Assembly (NCBI GenBank): GCA_030374805.1 | Contig: JARGSG010000224.1 | Location: 310,001-374,000, forward strand | Length of the DNA: 64,000 nucleotides | Direction: 5' to 3' | Origin: Gracilaria gracilis | Lineage: Eukaryota > Rhodophyta > Florideophyceae > Gracilariales > Gracilariaceae | Shown here: positions 37,071 to 47,196 of the stretch, piece after piece | How the letters are laid out: each line of letters begins with the position of its first letter | Numbering within the stretch: position 1 is the first letter of the stretch | Program-made: the position numbers and the translations under genes | The notes under the pieces: generated by a model | Databases searched by the model: none | What the model was told of the DNA's origin: nothing | The model's input: the letters and a program-made list of their open reading frames with translations, nothing else

Positions 37071-40000
37071 ATGGGGCAGCTCGACAAGTTTCCTGAACGC
37101 CTCCAAAAACTGTATAAAGCTTGGAAAGACGGAACTGTGAATTGTTTCAAGGACACCCAGGCCGTATTGATCGCTACTGGCGTTTATGACGCTGACGCTG
37201 ATATCGGCTATCTCAAGTCATTTGCTCTTGTTACATGGCTCTTCGGCGCCGAGTTACAAGGCGTTGTAATTGCTTTGTCGAAGAATGAAATTCTGCTCGC
37301 TTTCGGAAAGCAGGATTATTCTGGTCTTTCTGGGTTGAAGGCTAAGGCCACTGACGCTCGTCCGAAAATCACCGTCATTTCGTCGGAAGATGAGCAGTCT
37401 TTACGATCATCGGTACAAAATGCCGTTTCCGGAGCCACCAAGGTTGCTGTTTTGACAAAGGAACTTTCCTCACAAGAAGGGCCTTCCGCAGCCATTGTAA
37501 AGAAGGCTGTGGCTGGTGTGTCAAACGTTAACCTGGCCCCGGGCATTGCGTCTGTTCTCGCTGTCAAGGATGCAGATGAGGAGAAGTGCGTCAAACGTGC
37601 TTCTTATCTTAGCGCCCATGTTATGAAGTACTCCCTCACGGAACGAATAGAGAAGACAATTGATCAGGAACGCAAGACTACTCACACAACCTTGTCAGAT
37701 TATGCTGAAGAAGCTATTCTCAATCCTAGCAAAGCGAAGCTCGGTTCGTTGAAGGCGGAGTTTTGTGATCCATGCTATCCACCAATCATTCAGAGTGCAG
37801 GTTTGCAAGCGAAGGGTCGAAAGTTTGATTTACGTCCAAGTGCCGAGAGCACGGACGAATATCTTGCTTTTGGATGTATTGTCGCTAGCATTGGCGCTCG
37901 CTTCAATTTTTACTGTAGTAACATATCAAGAACTTTGTTCATCGCGCCCTCAAAGACGCAGGGTGCGGTTTATGAAACTGTTTTGAAGGCACAGGAAGCT
38001 GCAATTCGAGCTCTTACACCTGGAAAGCCTTTGAAAGACGTCTATGCTGCGGCATCGAAGACTTTGAGGGAAAAGAGTCAAGCGAAGAACACCGATGGCA
38101 TTAACATGCCTGATCTTAAGGCGGCAATGACTAAGAATGTTGGCTTTGGAATGGGCATTGAATTTCGAGATAGTTCTTTTGTGTTGAACTCAAAGAATGA
38201 AACGAAAGTGGAAAAGGGCATGGTGTTTAATGTTTCTGTTGGAGTGCAGAACGTCCTGGACCCGGATAATGGAAACTATTCTGTGCTCATCGCCGACACA
38301 GTTCATGTGCGAGAGGAGAGAATGGGTCCAGAAGTTTTCACGGTGCACAGTCGCAAGGATTTCAAGCATATTAGCTATCAATATGAGGCTGAAGAAGAGA
38401 GAGATGACCTTAGTGAGGACAGTGGAGACAGGCGACGTGGAAGAAATAAAAAACGGAATGACCGCTCTTCACGCGGCAATGGACATGCTGCTGTGATAGA
38501 CGACGACAGAGAAACAGGTCGTGGCCGTCGAAGGGGGAATGTGGACACGGCGCAAATAGCCGAAAATGAAGAGGAAGAAGCGCGTCGTAGAAAGCATCAG
38601 GAAGCTCTGGCGAAGAAGATGCTGGATCGCGGGCGCTCTCGACTGAAGGGAGGTAACATTCTCACCGTTGATGATATCAAGGTTGAGGAGAAGAAACTTC
38701 TCGACGAAATCCGAGCTTACGCAACCCCAGCGAACTTCCCGACGGTAAAGCCTCGGTCAATTGTGGTGGATATGGAAGCTGAAACTGTCATCGTCCCTAT
38801 ACATGGTGTGCCCGTACCGTTCCATATTACGACGCTGAAAAACGCTACAAAGTCAGACGAAGGACAGTACAGTTACCTTCGTATCAACTTTCATACGCCG
38901 CAGGCGGCGGTGAGAAGTCAAGGTCGCCCGGATAACACTCCAAGGTTTCCAGGATTTGCCGTCCGAGACGGCACAACAGCAGCCTTCATCAAAGAGTTCA
39001 CATTTAGATCATCAAACCCTTTGAATCTGACTGACTGTCTTCGGAAAATCAAGGAACTTCGGAAGCGAGCAAATGAGAAGGGTAGAGTGGCACGAGAAAA
39101 AGAGACGCTTGTATCGCAACAGAGCTTGGTGATTGAAAGAAGGTCGCTCGTGTCTCTTTCTGAAGTAGCAGTCCGTCCGCCAATGGCAAAGGGAAAGAAC
39201 AACGTCGGCATTCTTGAAGCGCATACAAATGGATTCCGGTATAGATGTCGCTCTGGGAACATTGAGATTATTTATGCAAACATCCGAAATGCATACTTCC
39301 AGGAAGCAGATAAGGAGCTGTTGGTGATTCTTCATTTCCACTTGAAGAATGAGATCATGATTGGTACAAAGAAGGTGAAGGACATTCAGTTTTACGTTCA
39401 AGTGATGGAAGCAGTTGTAAAGCTAAATGAGAGCCGGAGACGTCAGTTTGATCAAGATGAATTGGAGGAGGAACAAAGGGAACGCGAGTTGCGCAATCGG
39501 ACAAACAGAAGCTTTTTGAAGTTCACCAAGCAAGTGGAAGAGCGATACAACCTAGAGTTTGACATTCCATACCGCCAACTGCAGTTCACTGGAGCGCCAC
39601 GATCAGTATCTGTGACTCTGCTGCCAACGGTTTCGTGCATTGTTAATCTGACAGAATGGCCGCCATTCATCCTGAACCTTGAAGATGTAGAAGTGGTGCA
39701 TTTTGAAAGAGTGATCTTCCAGCTGCGGATGTTTGACGTTGTGTTTGTGTTCAAAGGGTTTGAAGATGATCCCGCGGCGACTGGGAAGGCGGCCAAGGAT
39801 TACTGGATGCGCATCAGCTCGGTGCCAATGGAAGAGCTGACGCCGCTGAAGCGATACTTGGATGAGCAGAACCTCAAGTATTACGAGACAAAGGCGAGTC
39901 TTCAGTGGAACGAGGTGCTCAAGAACATCCGGTATGATCTGGAGGACTTTTATGACCGCGGTGGATGGAACTTCTTGTCGACGGATGGGCCTGCGGAGGG

Positions 40001-40364
40001 CGAAGAAGGGAGCGACGACGAGCACGACTCGCTGGATGGCGACGCTGAGTTTGCTCCCAGTGTGTCCGACGATGCTTACGGAAGCAGTGAGGAGAGTAGT
40101 GAGGACAGTGACAGTGACGCGTTTGATGCCAAACGCGAGCTGGAGGGGCAATCGGACGAGGGAGAGGACGACTTGAGTTCGGATGAGGAGGGACTGGAGT
40201 GGGAGGAGTTGGAGCGCAATGCGCGCGCGGACGACATGAGAAAGGGGCCGACTTCGGACGACGAAGGGCGGGGGCGGAGAAGTGTCAAGTCTGGGAAGAG
40301 TGGTGGCGGTCGGCGGGGGATGGGCGGCGGATCTTCACGCAAGCGCAGTCGGCGAAATCGGTGA
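37071..40364 (+). CDS. SPT16: FACT complex subunit SPT16
   Basis: 1097 residues in a single exon, ATG 37071; full family length. The N-terminal ~430 residues are the inactive M24 aminopeptidase-like domain (SLTERIEKTIDQ, CYPPIIQSAG, FGMGIEFRDSS). A charged linker with a coiled segment follows. The dimerisation/SPT16M part (~560-720) contains VHGVPVPFHITTLKN-like sequence and YLRINFHTPQ. The tandem-PH middle domain (~730-940) contains ILEAHTNGFRYRCRSGNIEI, FTGAPRSVSVTLLPTVSCIV and LTEWPPFILNLEDVEVVHFE. The tail from ~975 is acidic (SSEESSEDSDSDAFDAKREL) and ends basic (SSRKRSRRNR). With its partner SSRP1/POB3, SPT16 dismantles and reassembles nucleosomes ahead of and behind polymerases. The terminal Arg-rich stretch is unusual for the family. 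Confidence 0.95.
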   Translation: MGQLDKFPERLQKLYKAWKDGTVNCFKDTQAVLIATGVYDADADIGYLKSFALVTWLFGAELQGVVIALSKNEILLAFGKQDYSGLSGLKAKATDARPKITVISSEDEQSLRSSVQNAVSGATKVAVLTKELSSQEGPSAAIVKKAVAGVSNVNLAPGIASVLAVKDADEEKCVKRASYLSAHVMKYSLTERIEKTIDQERKTTHTTLSDYAEEAILNPSKAKLGSLKAEFCDPCYPPIIQSAGLQAKGRKFDLRPSAESTDEYLAFGCIVASIGARFNFYCSNISRTLFIAPSKTQGAVYETVLKAQEAAIRALTPGKPLKDVYAAASKTLREKSQAKNTDGINMPDLKAAMTKNVGFGMGIEFRDSSFVLNSKNETKVEKGMVFNVSVGVQNVLDPDNGNYSVLIADTVHVREERMGPEVFTVHSRKDFKHISYQYEAEEERDDLSEDSGDRRRGRNKKRNDRSSRGNGHAAVIDDDRETGRGRRRGNVDTAQIAENEEEEARRRKHQEALAKKMLDRGRSRLKGGNILTVDDIKVEEKKLLDEIRAYATPANFPTVKPRSIVVDMEAETVIVPIHGVPVPFHITTLKNATKSDEGQYSYLRINFHTPQAAVRSQGRPDNTPRFPGFAVRDGTTAAFIKEFTFRSSNPLNLTDCLRKIKELRKRANEKGRVAREKETLVSQQSLVIERRSLVSLSEVAVRPPMAKGKNNVGILEAHTNGFRYRCRSGNIEIIYANIRNAYFQEADKELLVILHFHLKNEIMIGTKKVKDIQFYVQVMEAVVKLNESRRRQFDQDELEEEQRERELRNRTNRSFLKFTKQVEERYNLEFDIPYRQLQFTGAPRSVSVTLLPTVSCIVNLTEWPPFILNLEDVEVVHFERVIFQLRMFDVVFVFKGFEDDPAATGKAAKDYWMRISSVPMEELTPLKRYLDEQNLKYYETKASLQWNEVLKNIRYDLEDFYDRGGWNFLSTDGPAEGEEGSDDEHDSLDGDAEFAPSVSDDAYGSSEESSEDSDSDAFDAKRELEGQSDEGEDDLSSDEEGLEWEELERNARADDMRKGPTSDDEGRGRRSVKSGKSGGGRRGMGGGSSRKRSRRNR

Positions 40365-40704
40365 GCGAAGGAGACAGCAATGTGGTAGAAGAAAGAATGA
40401 ATAACAAAAGATGAAACGTAAGCAGTAGATGAAGTACAAGTACATACTGTATTGCAAATATAAATCATAATATCAGAAGGAAGTGCATTTCGATTGGCCG
40501 TTTCTTGGAGGGGTACGGTCCATGTTTATAAAGCGGGCGCGCATAGCAATGCCCTAAAGCTTTTTACGCGATACGGCGTACGCCGCCAGCAGAAGCCAAT
40601 CGGAATAGGCTCGGACTAGAGAGCAGCGCGCCATCAACACGCCACATGTGCGACGTTCGCACGTTCGCACGTTCGCACGCCGCAGCTCGGACGTCTTGTC
40701 CGCC
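40365..40704. other. convergent intergenic region, SPT16 / BuGZ
   Basis: 340 bp holding both 3' flanks. GTTCGCAC is repeated three times at ~40653-40680. No gene is evident. Confidence 0.5.
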
Positions 40705-41811
40705 TTATGACGTCGTGGCACAGCGCGGCTTGGTCACGTACCTGGGCAGCTGTGCGCGTTGTTCCTCCGGGCTGCAGTGGCGCAACTCGAAAAGGATCTT
40801 ACTCTGCTCCGCCACCGCGCTCTCTGGTGGTGCCGCCACCGCGCGTTCTGGTGTCGCCATCGCGCCGCCCGCACTTGGTTGCGACGGGTACAGGTTCGTG
40901 AACGGTTGCGTGGCGTTTACGCCGTTGTGCGGCGTGTACTGGTTGTGACGAGGGAGGGGAGAGCGAATGGCTTCGTTACGTGTGTATACAATGTTGGGCG
41001 AAGTTGATGGCGCTGCTTGGCTAGCGCGAACTGCATCGGGCTGCGTGGGTGAGCCCGCCGCGTACGTGCTCCTCAGCGGCGGTAGTCTGGTTGCTGGCGC
41101 GTAGCTGTACGTTGCGGGCTGCTGCGAATAGCTGACGTATTGAGCCGCGTCAGCAGGCGGCGTGTACGCCTGCGGCGCCGGTGCAGGCGAGTAGGGCGGC
41201 ATGTGCGCAGCGTTGTAATTGGAAGTTGGTGCATTGTAGCCGTACGCGTAATTGGGCGGCGAATTGGTTGGCGGTGGTCTTGAATACGAGTACGCGGCGG
41301 CTTGCTGTTGATACAGATGGGAAGCGCCATGTGTCGGCGCTTGCGAAGCGTACGAGTACGGATGCGACTGCGACGGCGCGTACGGCGGCAAAGCCGACGA
41401 TGCAGAAGTAATGTACGCGGGATGCGAATCGACGTAAGCGGCGGCGGGCGTGGTGTGTGGCACGGCGATTGGGGAGAGATGATTGTCTCTCGGGCGCTTT
41501 GGGAGGTGCGCATCGCCCATGGAAGCGTAGAAGGAGTCGGGGATGCCGCTCATTCCCAGCACGTCCACAGCGACAGATTCGCGACCGGCGATGGCGTTGG
41601 GCACGACGGAGACGCGCGAGTTGTGCATCTGCTCGGCGTGCACCAGCATGCTCTGGACGGAGAGCATGCGCTTGTTGCAGTAGGGACAGCGAAGATGCTT
41701 CTCCTTCTGATGCGCAAGCAACTCCTGCCCCTGCTGGAAGGTGCGGTCACAGTAATAACAGAAGATTCGGTCGCGCGCGTTGGGCGCGGCTCGCTTCTTC
41801 TTTCGTCCCAT
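40705..41811 (-). CDS. BuGZ/ZNF207-type zinc-finger protein
   Basis: 368 residues from ATG 41811. The start MGRKKKRAAPNARDRIFCYYCDRTF, two C2H2 fingers (~17-64; CYYC...H-x4-H and CPYC...H-x4-H) and VVPNAIAGRESVAVDVLGMSGIP match ZNF207/BuGZ and plant SUF4 (M-G-R-K-K-K, V-P-N-A-x-x-G-R, G-M-x-G-I-P). The middle is a long Pro/Tyr/Ala/Ser low-complexity region, as in BuGZ, where it drives phase separation. Near the C-terminus CSPEEQRAQLPRY resembles the short E-E-x-R-A-x-L-P-x-Y motif found around the Bub3-binding (GLEBS) part of homologues. Animal BuGZ stabilises Bub3 on kinetochores and binds microtubules; SUF4 regulates transcription. Which role applies here is open. Confidence 0.87.
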   Translation of the reverse strand: MGRKKKRAAPNARDRIFCYYCDRTFQQGQELLAHQKEKHLRCPYCNKRMLSVQSMLVHAEQMHNSRVSVVPNAIAGRESVAVDVLGMSGIPDSFYASMGDAHLPKRPRDNHLSPIAVPHTTPAAAYVDSHPAYITSASSALPPYAPSQSHPYSYASQAPTHGASHLYQQQAAAYSYSRPPPTNSPPNYAYGYNAPTSNYNAAHMPPYSPAPAPQAYTPPADAAQYVSYSQQPATYSYAPATRLPPLRSTYAAGSPTQPDAVRASQAAPSTSPNIVYTRNEAIRSPLPRHNQYTPHNGVNATQPFTNLYPSQPSAGGAMATPERAVAAPPESAVAEQSKILFELRHCSPEEQRAQLPRYVTKPRCATTS

Positions 41812-42428
41812 GGCGGCGGGGGTGGCGGGGACGTGACTGTGCTGGACGAGGAGGAGCAGCCGCGCTGAGGGAAGGAGTTAGTTGGCGGTAGGAGGGGGGG
41901 AGGGTGGGGGGGAGCGAAGAGAAGGCGACGGGCAGCCGCGTGTGTGGCATGCAAAAGGGCGTGGGGCAACGATCTGGTGTATGTGCTCGGGGCGCAAGGG
42001 GCGGGTGGGGGTGGGGGGTGGCCGGCGCGCCTTAAAATTGGAGCGCAGGCGGCTGTCGCAAGCAGCAGCGCACTACTGTACACGCGCGCGCGCGCGTCGA
42101 ACGAACAGCAAGCGACGCACAACAATAGCCAATGGGCGCGCGACAAATGCGCGCATACGGTCGCCCATTCGCGCACGCGACGCGTCGCGACGCGCACACG
42201 CGCCATGACGCCAAGCGCTCCCTCCGGAGTCCGGACGTGCAGGCGCGCCGCACGTCGCACCTCGCCGCCGCCGCCACCGCGGCCGCGCCCGCCGTCGCCG
42301 CCAGCCGCGCCCAAACACGTCAACGGATCTCGCGAAGCGGCATACCAAGGGTACACACACACATACAAGCGTACAGCCAGCCTCCACCGCCGCGCTTTTA
42401 CTCCTTTCTCTAAACAAAATCTTCCACC

Positions 42429-42460
<32 letters not shown>

Positions 42461-42472
42461 ACCATCCCCCTC
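41812..42472. other. upstream region of BuGZ, including a poly-C tract
   Basis: 661 bp between the BuGZ start and the Miro stop, both on the minus strand. It is very GC-rich with many GCGCGC and ACGCGT words and holds a C31 tract at 42430-42460. CTTAAAATTGG at ~42030 is a possible core promoter word. No gene is evident. Confidence 0.5.
42430..42460. repeat. poly-C tract (C31)
   Basis: 31 consecutive C on the plus strand, 12 bp beyond the Miro stop codon. On the transcribed sense of Miro this is a G31 run in the 3' UTR, with strong potential for G-quadruplex formation. Its length is likely variable and assembly-prone. Confidence 0.9.
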
Positions 42473-44576
42473 TCACGTCGCCTTCCGCGAGTAGTAGTCA
42501 TACGCTCGTTTCCCCGCATATATTACAACACCCCCCGCCACCGCCAACGCCGCCCACTTGGCCGCCGTCACCATCGCTGACCCTCGCCCTGACACCCCCT
42601 CGTAATAATCCCGGCAGATCACCTCCGGGTGTAGCGCCACGCCCAGCAGGTCCACGTACAACGACCCAAATTCTCCCTCTCCCACCGACACGCGAGTCGC
42701 AGTCGGCAAGTCACGTTCCACGCACATCTCATCCGCCCGTGCCAGCACCGCGCTTCCACTCTCCACCATCTCCTGCGTCACACACGCCACCAACACGAAC
42801 GGCATCTTAATCGCCGGTTTCTTCGCATCCACAGCCTGCCATATCAATCGCGCCTTCTCCAGCGACTCTTCATCGCCCGCGTCGAACACGATGCACAGCA
42901 CGTCTGTGCTCTCCAGCTCGCTTCTCGATGCAAACAACGAGCTCATGCTGTCCTCCGCCACCTGACGTAGAACCACCGTCTTGCTCTTCTCAAAACGCAC
43001 ATCGTTTTCGTGCTCCACGTACGTCACATCAGCGCCCGACATAACATTTTCGCTGCCCGTCCCACTGCCACTCAATCCCACCAGGCCCCGCACAATGCCC
43101 GTCTTCAGCTCGCTGCTGCTCCCAAGCACAGCAACGCGAACCACATCCTTGCTTACAGCTCGATTATAACGATCCCGTCTCTTTCCTTTGGTCACCTTGA
43201 GTGCAGGCTTGTCATCAAAATACCCGAGATATCGAAAACTGAGCAAGCAATCGTTCACGCTGTCCAACAAGTACATTGTCCATCGAGCCATGAAAGCATC
43301 CAGTGTCATGTACCCCTCCTTTCCACTTTCATCACATTGATTTGTGAGTCTCTCGCCCAAGACTTTCTTCTTCACAGCAAACGGACCGTCAGGACATGCG
43401 GCAAACAGTTTACGAAGCTCGTTAGGCGATAGCATTCCATCAGCATCTGAATCAGCCGCCGCAAACAGATTTCCAAGAAAGCTCTTCCCTTCTGCGCTGA
43501 ATTCGATGGTCTGGTCGTCATTGCACGCCGGAATCTCAGAATCGTCTAATTGTAGTCGCATGTTATCGTCATACCCGAACTTGCGCAACACAATCCATGT
43601 GGTTTCCAGCCTTCCTTTCTGCACGAAAAGAGTGTGCAGAAAGATGAAACCTTCTTCTGATAGCGATCCATCTGAGTTGATCCCGTTCTGAGGACAACTT
43701 TCCCTCACGACCTTCTTCACACCGTCCAATTCCTCATCCTTCAAATACACATTAAAGCAGTGATATTGAAAGTCGTTCAGTTCCTTATCGTTAAGACCAC
43801 CGTCGCCATCCTTGTCACAAAGCTTGAAGATTCGACGCAAAGCAGTGCTGGCATCAGGCTTCAAGCAATGGGTGTCGACATCGTACACCTGACCGGTAGG
43901 ATACAGCACGGCCTTTTGCGCAAAGTAGAACACTTCTGAAATGTTTGACACGGTCTTGGCAGAGCACTCGATGCAAACGTCAACCTCTCTAAAGTCATCC
44001 ATGATGGGCTTGATAAACTCCTCCATCTTGGCGGCGGCAGATGGATCTGCAATTCCGCCTCTCAAATCGATCTTGTTTCCGACGAGAATGACGGGAACAT
44101 CGAGATGGGCAGCCCGAAACTTGGGCAGCCAGTGCGAAGACACCCGTTTGGTAGACAGTTCATTATTGACATCGTACACCAGCACGACTACATCGGCAGA
44201 TCTGAGCTGCTCATCGACCTTTTCGACTTGCAGTGGATCTCCTGGCGTATCGACGATTGAAACATTTACTCGTTCAGGGGTAACGTTCTTTGGCACAATT
44301 ACGACGGGGAGCACAGGTTGTACATTGGGTTGAAACTTTTCAGTGATGAGAACCTCGATGATTGATGTCTTTCCAACCTTCTCTGTGGGGCAACAAATAA
44401 AAGAGTTGGGGGGGTTTATGAAATATATACACATTGGTTTAAAAAGTTAGACAGAGGTGCAAACATTAAGATCGACGCCCCCTAGCAAAGCGGGAAAGAA
44501 CGAACAAGCAAAGGTTGATAAAAAGAAAGTGGAACATACCATCACCAACGACGACAATTCTAGCCGAGTCCTTCAT
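42473..44576 (-). CDS. Miro-type mitochondrial Rho GTPase (two exons)
   Basis: Exon 1 is 44576-44540 (37 nt) and exon 2 is 44382-42473, giving 648 residues. The intron (44383-44539, 157 nt) runs GTATGT..CACAG with a TCTAACT branch site. Splicing yields MKDSARIVVVGDEKVGKTSI, restoring the family's N-terminal P-loop, so the intron is well supported. The order is: GTPase 1 (~1-170, VDTPGD, NKID); EF hands (LCDKDGDGGLNDKEL and AADSDADGMLSPNEL) with helical partners; a C-terminal GTPase-like domain (~435-590) whose P-loop reads LGSSSELKTG and lacks the normal G-K-T/S; and a tail anchor (WAALAVAGGVVIYAGKRAYD) in the outer mitochondrial membrane. Miro links mitochondria to motors and ER contacts. 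The second GTPase domain is probably not catalytic. Confidence 0.93.
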
Positions 44577-45645
44577 GTCAAGCGCGAAAGTTGTCAGTCA
44601 ATACATACAAATCACAGACTCAACACGACAAGCACCAAAAGCGTGGAATGGTCAACAAGAGCAACACAGGGGACAGCGATCGCAACGCGCTACACTATCT
44701 ACGAGTGCGGTAGAAGTGAAATCAAGCGCAAGACGAAGCAAGTGGGCACGACGGACAGCGCGCATGCGTTCTCTACGGCAGGACGACGCTATCTACTACA
44801 GCAGCGCTTTTTTTTTCGCGAACGTGCTGCGTCGCGTCGACCGCCGCTGGCACGCGGCGGATTTCAGCGCGGACATTCGCGAGCCACAAGTTTTTTCAGC
44901 GTTTTTCGAAAAGTTTTAGGAGTGAGCATACGTGGCATTTTTGGCCACGTGTGGGTGATGACGGCGCTGCGTGGGCTGGCATGTGGCTGGCCGGCTGTGC
45001 GGCTGGCGGCTGCGCGGCTGCGCGGCTGCGCGGCACCTGTGTGCAGCCAAATCAGCGGGACGGTGGTCGGCAGAGGTGAGCCGCGCGCCAGGGGGGGGAG
45101 AGAGGGGAAGGGGGAGGAGGGCATGCACATAGATATTATCTAGTAGCTATGATATGATATGGGCTGACGGGGGCGCGTGGTGGCTGTTCCAGCAATGGTT
45201 TGTTCAGGCTGACGTCGGGGATGACATGGTATGCATGTATGTACTGTATGGTGGTGGAAGAGAGGAGCGGCGGGGACGGGAAGACACAAGAGGCATTTGG
45301 AGTGGTGGGTGTGGCCGTTTAATGGCGGAGCGAGAAGAGAAAAGCGGCGAGCGTGGGGCGGCACTTGGGTGTCAACGGCTGACATTGGGCGAGGCGCGAG
45401 ATTGCAAGGCACGCGCAGCCTCCAATGCGACGCGCAACGGTGGGCACGCGACGAGGCATTGTGCGGGAGACTGAGAGCGGCTCACGCACGCTGCGTCAGC
45501 ATTTTTTGGTTTACACGCGGCGTACGCGCTTTTGATTGGACGAGGTGGCCGATTTTGCGGTGGAGATTGTGGTAGTAACACTTTGATGTAAGTAAAGCGT
45601 TTCGATCTAACTCGTGCGCATGCGTCTTCTCTCTCGCGTGGCCGT

Positions 45646-45939
45646 TCACTTTTGCGTGCTCCAGAAACGTCTTTTCTTCTTTTTTCTTTCCTTTTTCCAT
45701 TTGATGATGACGGGTGCTTTTTCAGGCTCGCGCTCGCTGCTTACAACTGGCGCCTCTTTCTTAACGCCGGTCGCCGCGCGTACGGGCGATTTGGCAATAT
45801 GCCCCAGCTCAGCGGCGAGTGCGGCGGCGAGTGCGGCGGCGTGGTATCTATGCAGATACAGTATTGTATCGATAGCTATTCTGCTCGACACAGCAAACGG
45901 AGAAACGCGCAACTTTCTTTGGTGTTGCCGCCGCTGCAT
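45646..45939 (-). CDS. possible small basic protein
   Basis: 97 codons from ATG 45939. A helix-rich middle (SSRIAIDTILYLHRYHAAAL, then AAALAAELGHIAKSPV) is followed by a Lys-rich tail (WKKERKKKKRRFWSTQK). The A-rich helix with an I-A-x-D-T-x-L-Y-L pattern faintly recalls histone-fold helices, but nothing is decisive. Upstream TTTTTTAACGATAG could be a 3' splice site, in which case the true start is elsewhere. It may be chance. Confidence 0.25.
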   Translation of the reverse strand: MQRRQHQRKLRVSPFAVSSRIAIDTILYLHRYHAAALAAALAAELGHIAKSPVRAATGVKKEAPVVSSEREPEKAPVIIKWKKERKKKKRRFWSTQK

Positions 45940-46419
45940 GCTATCGTTAAAAAAGTCAGTACGGTACACGTAGCACAAGCTTCAAAAGCAAAACAGCGCT
46001 CGTGTCTGTAACCTGTGATTGCTGCCCGCCCGTTTTTCTCCGCAGAGGACAGGCACCTCCCGCCGGCGGCGGCGGCGCGCCGACTAATAGGCGCGCGCGC
46101 GAAAGAAAAAGCGCCTCCACTCAAAAAAATAACGCGAAAAACAGCCGCCAGCTGCGGCGCTGATGCGCTGGCACACCGTGACGGGCGCCCGACGTGACGG
46201 CACACCACGTCACACAGCGGTTGAGCGCACCGGGCGCGCGCACACGCACGAACACACGCCGCCGCCGCCACCGCCGCCGCCGCCCGCCAACGCCTCGTGC
46301 GTGCGGCACGTACTTTTTCGTTGCTTCATGGGATGAAAACATGGGGCGGAGTGGGGCGGTGTTGGTTTACAAATGACAGACTACTCTCTAGCTGTTGACT
46401 AAATCAACCTATCATCTTG

Positions 46420-46474
46420 GCGCTTCTCTAGCGCTTCTCTAGCGCTTCTCTAGCGCTTCTCTAGCGCTTCTCTA
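46420..46474. repeat. five exact copies of an 11-bp unit
   Basis: GCGCTTCTCTA is repeated five times without a mismatch, 42 bp beyond the stop codon of the minus-strand zinc-finger gene. Confidence 0.95.
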
Positions 46475-46515
46475 GCTCAAAAAGGAAAAAAAAAAACTCA
46501 AGTTGCAGCCAGCTG

Positions 46516-47196
46516 TTACGAGTGCGTGTTAGCGTTGACGCTCATATGCACGTCGTCGTTCGACTTGCGCGTGTTAGTGGCTCGTGCTGGCGGCGAGTAA
46601 ATGCCATGCACAGACTGACGGTGCTTGATGAGGTGCGTCTTCTGCTTGTACGCCGTGTTACATTGCTCGCAGGGGTACGGGCGAAGGTTCAGATGCACGT
46701 TGTTCTTGTGACGCCTCAAGCCATCCGTGAAGTTAAATTCCTTGCCACATTCGTCACACTTGTGACTCCTCTGGTTGAGATGTGCGGCGATGTAATGCTT
46801 GGACTTGTTGCTCTTCTCGGCAAACGTCTTGCCGCACAGGTCGCATGCAAAGTCCTTGATCTTGAGGTGTACCACGCGATTGTGCTTCTTGAGCGACGAC
46901 GCGTCGCCAAAAGTACGGCCGCACTGATGACAGCTCTGCATCTGTCTCTTTCTGCGCTTGGCAGGGTTCTGCAGCAGCGACGACGAAGTGGAGGACGACG
47001 AGCTGGATGATAGCTCATCCCTCTTCTTGAGGTAGGTGGCGGCCGATAACAGTTGTTCAAAGGCGGGCGGGGCGTGATGGTGAGCCGGGGTGGACGACGG
47101 GGCGTTGTGAGCGCTCTGACGCGCATCGTGCGACGCTGACGGGCTGGAGTTCAACAAAAAGTTAATCGAAACCTTCTCGGAGCAAAGCTGAACCAT
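46516..47196 (-). CDS. C2H2 zinc-finger protein, four fingers
   Basis: 226 residues from ATG 47196; the frame continues upstream but through CA-rich promoter DNA. The N-terminus (MVQLCSEKVSINFLLNSSPS) and a poly-Ser stretch precede a basic patch (AKRRKRQ). Four tandem C2H2 fingers follow (~113-205): CHQCGRTF, CDLCGKTF, CDECGKEF and CEQCNTAY, each closed by H-x4-H with linkers such as LNQRSHK and LNLRPYP. The spacing fits a sequence-specific DNA-binding transcription factor. The short conserved-looking start resembles the M-S-I-x-x-L-L-N type leader seen in some algal or fungal factors, but orthology is not assigned. The gene is divergent from NAPRT. Confidence 0.8.
   Translation of the reverse strand: MVQLCSEKVSINFLLNSSPSASHDARQSAHNAPSSTPAHHHAPPAFEQLLSAATYLKKRDELSSSSSSSTSSSLLQNPAKRRKRQMQSCHQCGRTFGDASSLKKHNRVVHLKIKDFACDLCGKTFAEKSNKSKHYIAAHLNQRSHKCDECGKEFNFTDGLRRHKNNVHLNLRPYPCEQCNTAYKQKTHLIKHRQSVHGIYSPPARATNTRKSNDDVHMSVNANTHS

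Larger units (their letters stand above)
44577..46515. other. long intergenic region with one possible small gene
   Basis: 1.94 kb. It contains the upstream region of Miro, a small minus-strand frame (45646-45939) and an 11-bp tandem repeat near 46420. A GGCTGTGCGGCTGGCGGCTG-like imperfect repeat lies around 44990-45030. No other gene is convincing. Confidence 0.45.

Noticed and set aside
41550-42476. 308-codon minus-strand frame overlapping the BuGZ start
   Set aside because: Low-complexity Gly/Arg sequence through the poly-C tract and promoter DNA; overlaps the first codons of BuGZ out of frame.
44457-45143. 228-codon plus-strand frame over the Miro 5' end
   Set aside because: Antisense to Miro exon 1 and its intron, with no recognisable domain.
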